In this document: positions 59,452 through 64,000 of the stretch, in pieces
Layout: each line of letters opens with the position of its first letter
Position numbering within the stretch: the stretch's first letter is position 1
DNA from: Polycladospora coralii
GTDB lineage: Bacteria > Bacillota > Bacilli > Thermoactinomycetales > Thermoactinomycetaceae
Direction: 5' to 3'
DNA: 64,000 bases
Assembly: GCF_014773435.2 (NCBI RefSeq)
Contig: NZ_JACXAG020000001.1
Location: 1 to 64,000, forward strand
Made by a program: the position numbers and the translations under genes
The notes under the pieces: generated by a model
Seen by the model: only the letters and a program-made list of their open reading frames with translations
What the model was told of the DNA's origin: nothing
Databases searched by the model: none

Positions 59452-61032
59452 ATGAAGAGACCTTGGGATCAACATGTTGCGAAGGGAAATCCGAAACAAA
59501 TTGATATCCCGAAACTTTCATTACCCCAATTCTTTATGGACGCTGCCAAGAAATATCCGAAGCAAACTGCCATTACGTTTTTTGAACAGACCTATACGTA
59601 TGAAAAGCTGGCTGATTCGATTCAACGGTTGGCATCAGCATGGGTTCAATACGGGATAGAAAAGGGAGATCGCATAGCGATCATGCTACCCAATTGCCCA
59701 GCATATCCGATCAGTTTTTATGCGACTGTACAATGTGGGGCCATTGTGGTACAAGTCAATCCGATGTACCAACCAGACGAACTCTTACATGTTTTTCAAG
59801 ATTCAGAGCCTCGTCTGTTGATTATTTTAGATAAACTCATACCAGTAGTTCAACCCATATTAGATCAAACTTCTATTACCCGTGTGATTGAAGTCTCCTT
59901 AGATCGACATGACCCCTTTCATCAACTTTTGCAACAAACACAACTTACCTCAACGTTTCCTATCATTGATCCTCCAAAAGATGTAGCTGTCATTCAATAC
60001 ACTGGCGGCACAACCGGACGCTCCAAAGGTGCGATGCTCACGCATTACAATATCGTAGCCAATACATTGCAAGGTGCTGCAACGGCGCGAGTAATCACTG
60101 AAAAAGGGAAAGAAAAATTATTAGCGATCGCTCCGCTGTGCCATGTATATGGTATGACTGGCGCGATGTGTATCACGTTTTATAATGGCGGGAATCTCAT
60201 TTTAGTTCCAAGATTTGAAGTTGAATCGGTAGTCAAATTAATAGAGAAAATGAAACCGACTCATTTTCCAGGTGCACCAACGATGTACATTGCTCTTCTG
60301 CAATATTATCAAAAGCATTCATTTGATTTAAGTTGTCTAAAAGCATGTACAAGCGGTTCGGCGCCACTCCCTGTGGAAGTGATAAATCGCTTTAATCAGA
60401 TTAGTAAAACTTCTGTATCTGAAGGGTATGGATTATCGGAGGCTTCACCCGTTACACATCGCAATCCGATTGTAGGGATACAAAAGCACGGTAGTATCGG
60501 CATTCCAGTTCCGAATACGGATGCCAAAATCGTCGACATTACGACAGGTGAAAATACTTTAGCTTGCGGTGAAGTCGGTGAATTAATCATAAAAGGACCA
60601 CAAATCATGAAAGGGTACTGGAAAATGCCGGAAGAGACAGCACTTACACTAAGGGATGGATGGCTCTTTACAGGCGACTTAGCCAAAATGGATGAGGACG
60701 GCTTTTTCTACATTGTAGGGCGTAAGAAAGAACTCATTATTGCAAGCGGTTACAATGTTTATCCGATTGAAGTAGAAGATGTCCTTTATCGTCACGAAAA
60801 AATTCTTGAAGCTTGTGTGATTGGAATACCTGATGCTTACCGTGGAGAAACCGTGAAAGCCGTAGTGGTGTTAAAACCAGGTGAACAATTATCAGCAGAA
60901 GAGTTGATATTATTTTGTCGAAAGCGCTTAGCTGCTTATAAAGTACCTACCCACGTTACTTTTACAAATGAACTTCCGAAAACATTCGTAGGTAAAATCT
61001 TAAAAAGAAAATTAAAAGAGTCAGGAGCGTGA
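59452..61032 (+). CDS. Long-chain acyl-CoA synthetase
   Basis: 526 residues of the ANL superfamily. Phosphate-binding YTGGTTGRSKGAMLTH (about 183-198), GYGLSEASP (about 325), GWLFTGDLAKMDEDGFFYIVGRKKELI, and the C-terminal catalytic Lys in KTFVGKILKRKL. It activates a fatty acid to acyl-CoA at the expense of ATP. GAGGAGGCG precedes the ATG, 15 bases after the regulator. It overlaps or abuts the acyl-CoA dehydrogenase gene. Chain length cannot be told. Confidence 0.92.
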   Translation: MKRPWDQHVAKGNPKQIDIPKLSLPQFFMDAAKKYPKQTAITFFEQTYTYEKLADSIQRLASAWVQYGIEKGDRIAIMLPNCPAYPISFYATVQCGAIVVQVNPMYQPDELLHVFQDSEPRLLIILDKLIPVVQPILDQTSITRVIEVSLDRHDPFHQLLQQTQLTSTFPIIDPPKDVAVIQYTGGTTGRSKGAMLTHYNIVANTLQGAATARVITEKGKEKLLAIAPLCHVYGMTGAMCITFYNGGNLILVPRFEVESVVKLIEKMKPTHFPGAPTMYIALLQYYQKHSFDLSCLKACTSGSAPLPVEVINRFNQISKTSVSEGYGLSEASPVTHRNPIVGIQKHGSIGIPVPNTDAKIVDITTGENTLACGEVGELIIKGPQIMKGYWKMPEETALTLRDGWLFTGDLAKMDEDGFFYIVGRKKELIIASGYNVYPIEVEDVLYRHEKILEACVIGIPDAYRGETVKAVVVLKPGEQLSAEELILFCRKRLAAYKVPTHVTFTNELPKTFVGKILKRKLKESGA

Positions 61033-61037
61033 CCAAC

Positions 61038-62204
61038 TTGTATTTACGTTTAACTGAGGAACAAAAAATGGTACAGAAGTCGATTCGGAAATTTGTAGAA
61101 AAAGAGTTAATACCGTTAGAAAATGAAGTGTTACGTAATGAACGTGCTCATCAGCCCAGTTTATCTGCGGAACAATTAGCTGCATTACAACGAAAAGCGC
61201 GCGAAGCAGGCTTTTGGGGGATCCACACCCCCAAAGAATATGGCGGTGCTGATTTAGGTAATGTCATGCTCGCAATCGTATTGATGGAGGTTTCTAAGAC
61301 ATTCGTTCCTTTTCAATTCGGAGGATATGCAGATAATATACTCTACTATGCCAATGAAGCACAAAAAAAGAAGTATTTAATTCCCACCATTAATGGTGAG
61401 AAGAAATCTTGTTTTGCAATGACAGAGCCAAATGCAGGGTCTGATACCCAAAATATTCAGATGACTGCAACTCGCACAGGTAATGAATGGATATTAAATG
61501 GGGAAAAAACATTTATCACAGGTGGTAATGAAGCAGACTTTGTCATGGTAATTGCCATAACGGACAAAGAGAAGAACCGTGCCAATCGTCGCGATGGCAT
61601 TACGTGCTTTATTGTCGATCGTGAAATGGGTTGGGAGTCCAAGTATATCGATACCATGGGAGAGTGGGGACCGGCATCGCTCATCTTTAATGATGTGCGT
61701 GTACCAGAAGAAAATATCTTGGGGCGTGTAAATCGGGGCTATGATTTAGGACTTGAATGGATTGGTTTTGCGCGCTGGATCGTCGGAGCACGTGCTGTAG
61801 GTGCTGCTGAGCGTCTTTTGCAGATGGCGATTGATTATGCGAAAGAACGTACCACTTTCGGTAAGCCTATAGCAACACGCCAAGCGATTCAATGGCAAAT
61901 TGCTGATTCAGCCGTTGAAATTGAAGCTGCAAAATGGCTTGTCTTAAATGCAGCTTTTACACTCGATCAGGGAGAGGATAATCGTCATCTTGCTTCAATC
62001 GCTAAATTATATGGTTCAAATATGGGGAATCGAGTGGTTGATCGCGTATTACAAATTCATGGTGGGATGGGATATACCAGAGAATTACCGATAGAACGTT
62101 GGTATCGTGAAGCCAGACTATGGCGTATCTATGATGGAACAGACGAAATCCAACGCCTTATTATTGCCCGCAATTTATTAAAAGGTCATGTTAAACTAGG
62201 ATAG
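61038..62204 (+). CDS. Acyl-CoA dehydrogenase
   Basis: 388 residues. Family motifs: CFAMTEPNAGSDTQNIQMTA (FAD/substrate loop), WILNGEKTFITGG, DYAKERTTFGKPIATRQAIQWQIAD, and the C-terminal QIHGGMGYTRELPIERWYREARLWRIYDGTDEIQRLIIARNLL. The last holds the usual catalytic Glu region (YDGTDEIQR). It introduces the alpha-beta double bond using FAD. TTG 61038 (AGGAG ten bases upstream) is preferred; a GTG at 61029 overlaps the upstream stop. Operon partner of the synthetase, reductase and hydratases. Confidence 0.93.
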   Translation: MYLRLTEEQKMVQKSIRKFVEKELIPLENEVLRNERAHQPSLSAEQLAALQRKAREAGFWGIHTPKEYGGADLGNVMLAIVLMEVSKTFVPFQFGGYADNILYYANEAQKKKYLIPTINGEKKSCFAMTEPNAGSDTQNIQMTATRTGNEWILNGEKTFITGGNEADFVMVIAITDKEKNRANRRDGITCFIVDREMGWESKYIDTMGEWGPASLIFNDVRVPEENILGRVNRGYDLGLEWIGFARWIVGARAVGAAERLLQMAIDYAKERTTFGKPIATRQAIQWQIADSAVEIEAAKWLVLNAAFTLDQGEDNRHLASIAKLYGSNMGNRVVDRVLQIHGGMGYTRELPIERWYREARLWRIYDGTDEIQRLIIARNLLKGHVKLG

Positions 62205-62226
62205 TGGCATAGAATAGGGAGGAATC

Positions 62227-62994
62227 ATGATGAATGGACGTTTTAAAGACAGAGTCGCTTTTATTACAGGTGGTAGTAGAGGGATTGGTAAGGCGATTGC
62301 CCAGCAATTTGCAGATGAAGGCGCTCGGGTGGCATTATTAGATGTAAATGAAGCTGCATTAAGTGAAACGAAGAAACAATTTCAAGAATGCGGATATGAA
62401 GTATATACCCAGGTAGCAGACGTCACTAACGGTGAGCAAGTAGAGAAAATGATGGATGAGGTCTTTCAAACATACGGATCACTCGATATCTTAGTAAATA
62501 ATGCAGGTGTGATTCGCGATAACTTACTTTACAAGATGACCGATGAAGATTGGCAAACCGTTATGGATGTTCATTTGAAAGGAACATTTATCGCATCACG
62601 GGCAGCACAAAAGTATATGATACAAAATCAATACGGTCGCATCATTATGCTATCATCAACTTCGGCATTAGGAAATCGCGGGCAAGCCAACTATGCTACT
62701 GCTAAAGCGGGTTTACAAGGTTTAACGAAAACATTAGCGATTGAACTAGGCAAGTATGGCATAACGGTTAACAGTGTAGCACCCGGCTTCATAGAAACAG
62801 ATATGACGAAAGAAACTGCAAAACGGATCGGGATTTCATTTGATGAATTGGTTGCAGCATCTAAATCGATGATTCCGGTTAATCGGACAGGTAAACCAGA
62901 AGATATCGCGCATGCCGTTACCTTTTTTGCTGATGAAAGCTCCTCATTCGTTAATGGTCAAGTATTATATGTAGCTGGCGGCCCCAAAAATTAA
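62227..62994 (+). CDS. Short-chain dehydrogenase/reductase, FabG-like
   Basis: 255 residues of classical SDR type: cofactor site TGGSRGIGKAIA (about 14-25), NNAGVIRDNLLYKM, catalytic Ser in MLSSTSALGNRGQANYATAKAGL with the Y-x3-K pair, and the C-terminal INGQVLYVAGG-like end. The family interconverts 3-hydroxyacyl and 3-oxoacyl thioesters with NAD(P)H. GGGAGG lies four bases before ATG 62227 or seven before ATG 62230. In this operon it would act after the hydratase step. Confidence 0.92.
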   Translation: MMNGRFKDRVAFITGGSRGIGKAIAQQFADEGARVALLDVNEAALSETKKQFQECGYEVYTQVADVTNGEQVEKMMDEVFQTYGSLDILVNNAGVIRDNLLYKMTDEDWQTVMDVHLKGTFIASRAAQKYMIQNQYGRIIMLSSTSALGNRGQANYATAKAGLQGLTKTLAIELGKYGITVNSVAPGFIETDMTKETAKRIGISFDELVAASKSMIPVNRTGKPEDIAHAVTFFADESSSFVNGQVLYVAGGPKN

Positions 62995-63010
62995 TGAGGG
63001 GGAGTTAATC

Positions 63011-63460
63011 ATGTTATCCCAATTTATTGGCATGCGTTCGGATAAAGTGATGAATCCGATTGAGAGAGGTGCAGTGAAAAAATTTGCAGAAGCAATAGGG
63101 GATCCTCATCCCCTTTATTTCGATGAAGAAACGGGCAAAAATTCAATCCATCAGTGTAATATTGCGCCTCCGACTTTTGCAATCACATTAGATTATGGGA
63201 TCATTCCTAATTTGCAAAGGATAGGAGCAGGTTTAATACACGGCGAGCAACAATTTCATTATCAACGCCCTTTACATGTAGGGGAAAAGATACAATGTTA
63301 TCAGCAAATAACCGATTATTACGAAAAGAAAGGCAAGTTAGGTGAGATGGGATTTCTGGTGGCAGAAAAAAGAGGATTAAATGAAGACGGGCATTTCATT
63401 TTTGCGATGAAACAAGTCGTCATCTTAAATGAAACTATTCGAAGGGGGTTAAAATCATGA
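63011..63460 (+). CDS. MaoC-like hydratase, N-terminal-half (FAS1_DH) subunit
   Basis: 149 residues: MNPIERGAVKKFAEAIGDPHPLYFDEETGKNSIHQCNIAPPTFAITLDYG... GLIHGEQQFHYQRPLHVGEKI is the hot-dog domain of the split MaoC dehydratases, HadA-like. This half normally lacks the catalytic Asp/His pair and pairs with a HadB-like subunit to make a long acyl tunnel. GGGGGAG precedes the ATG and its stop overlaps the next start by four bases, as expected for a heterodimer. Confidence 0.85.
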   Translation: MLSQFIGMRSDKVMNPIERGAVKKFAEAIGDPHPLYFDEETGKNSIHQCNIAPPTFAITLDYGIIPNLQRIGAGLIHGEQQFHYQRPLHVGEKIQCYQQITDYYEKKGKLGEMGFLVAEKRGLNEDGHFIFAMKQVVILNETIRRGLKS

Positions 63461-63861
63461 TTCCGATATTATGGGATCTAGAAGTAGGTGACACACTCCC
63501 TGAAATTCAACTCCCTCCAGTAACGAGAATAGATTTAATTAAATATGCAGGCGCTTCTGGAGATTACAATCCCATACACACGATTGATGATGAAGCAAAA
63601 AAAGCGGGACTGCCTGGTGTAATCGCGCATGGCATGTGGACTATGGGTAACTTAGCTAAGCTTTTCACACCTTATCTGGAAAAGGGCTTTATACAAGATT
63701 ATCAAGTTCGATTTATGGGCATGGTTTTTTTAGAGGATCGTATTACTTTAAAAGCAACTGTGAAAGCGACTGAGGAGAGCAAGGTCACTTTTTCGGTAAA
63801 AGCTGTCAATGAAGCTGATCAAGAGATCTTAGCCGGGCATATTGTATATCAGGTTTTCTGA
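63457..63861 (+). CDS. MaoC-like hydratase, catalytic subunit
   Basis: 134 residues: IDLIKYAGASGDYNPIHTIDDEAKKAGLPGVIAHGMWTMGNLAKLF carries the hydratase-2 motif with the catalytic Asp and His (G-D-x-N-P-I-H). It hydrates trans-2-enoyl-CoA to 3-hydroxyacyl-CoA, or the reverse. It overlaps the partner subunit by four bases. Next step would be the SDR enzyme. Confidence 0.88.
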   Translation: MIPILWDLEVGDTLPEIQLPPVTRIDLIKYAGASGDYNPIHTIDDEAKKAGLPGVIAHGMWTMGNLAKLFTPYLEKGFIQDYQVRFMGMVFLEDRITLKATVKATEESKVTFSVKAVNEADQEILAGHIVYQVF

Positions 63862-63886
63862 AACACCTAAGAAGGAGTGTTATGAA

Positions 63887-64000
63887 ATGAATGCATTTGT
63901 TGTTGGTCTATCCGTTTTCGTATTTATATTCGGAATGTTCTTTAGTTTAAAAGGGAATATGAAACTCAGCTTCTGGACACTTACTATAGCTTGTAGTCTA
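63887..64000 (+). CDS. Membrane protein, 5' end only
   Basis: 38 codons before the window ends: a hydrophobic N-terminal helix (FVVGLSVFVFIFGMFFSL), a short basic loop (KGNMK), and the start of a second helix. GAAGGAG lies nine bases before the ATG. It follows the hydratase by 25 bases and likely belongs to the lipid operon. Family unknown. Confidence 0.65.
   Translation, partial: MNAFVVGLSVFVFIFGMFFSLKGNMKLSFWTLTIACSL

Overview
The window reads as low-GC, spore-forming Firmicute DNA, most likely order Bacillales; I cannot fix the genus. The grounds are strong AGGAGG-type ribosome binding sites with frequent TTG/GTG starts, many Rho-independent terminators, and spore-related genes: two endospore-appendage (Ena/DUF3992-like) proteins, a BclB-like exosporium protein, a CwlC-like amidase with a SPOR domain, and Pro/Tyr- and Phe-rich coat-like proteins. 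No rRNA, tRNA or CRISPR array was seen.

Layout. 0-1.7 kb: tail of a TnpB gene with its right end, two Ena-like genes facing each other, and a decayed IS6-family transposase. 1.7-13.4 kb: mostly housekeeping and spore or cell-wall genes (two amidases, NDH-2, TPR protein, Mpo1-like protein, RsuA-type pseudouridine synthase, trxB, BclB-like protein, a kinase/phosphotransferase pair), plus a Nudix gene with a nonsense codon. 13.5-23.4 kb: a two-component system divergent from a cell-envelope glycosylation operon (GT-C transferase, GtrB, GtrA, galU, galE, pgi) that ends in a wrecked phosphoglucomutase gene. The 11-bp-spaced direct repeats in front of the operon look like the response-regulator site. 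23.4-28.5 kb: an arginase-fold enzyme, an HxlR regulator and a stand-alone A-T-R nonribosomal-peptide-synthetase-like reductase.

28.6-37.2 kb is the main accessory region. A 5'-truncated Rhs polymorphic-toxin gene is followed by a series of displaced toxin tips. Three carry homologous pretoxin-HINT domains and different C-terminal toxins. Immunity-like genes and two families of repeated hairpins lie between them, and truncated IS3 and IS4 elements flank the region. Most tips carry nonsense codons or frameshifts while the immunity genes stay open.

37.4-46.8 kb holds surface-type genes: two inverted YVTN beta-propeller paralogues, a BNR-repeat protein, a secreted protein made of 17-residue Y-P-x-G-W repeats, a cupin, and an ArsR gene whose promoter is tandemly duplicated. 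46.8-56.5 kb is a run of small regulators, detoxification-type enzymes, secreted proteins and mtaD, several with clear palindromic operators.

56.5-64 kb is a coherent lipid-oxidation locus. An R2lox-type Mn/Fe oxidase and an iron alcohol dehydrogenase are divergent from a GAF-LuxR regulator, acyl-CoA synthetase, acyl-CoA dehydrogenase, SDR reductase and a split MaoC-type hydratase pair. The arrangement suggests oxidation of a fatty or alkyl substrate, followed by CoA activation and beta-oxidation-like steps. The pathway is inference.
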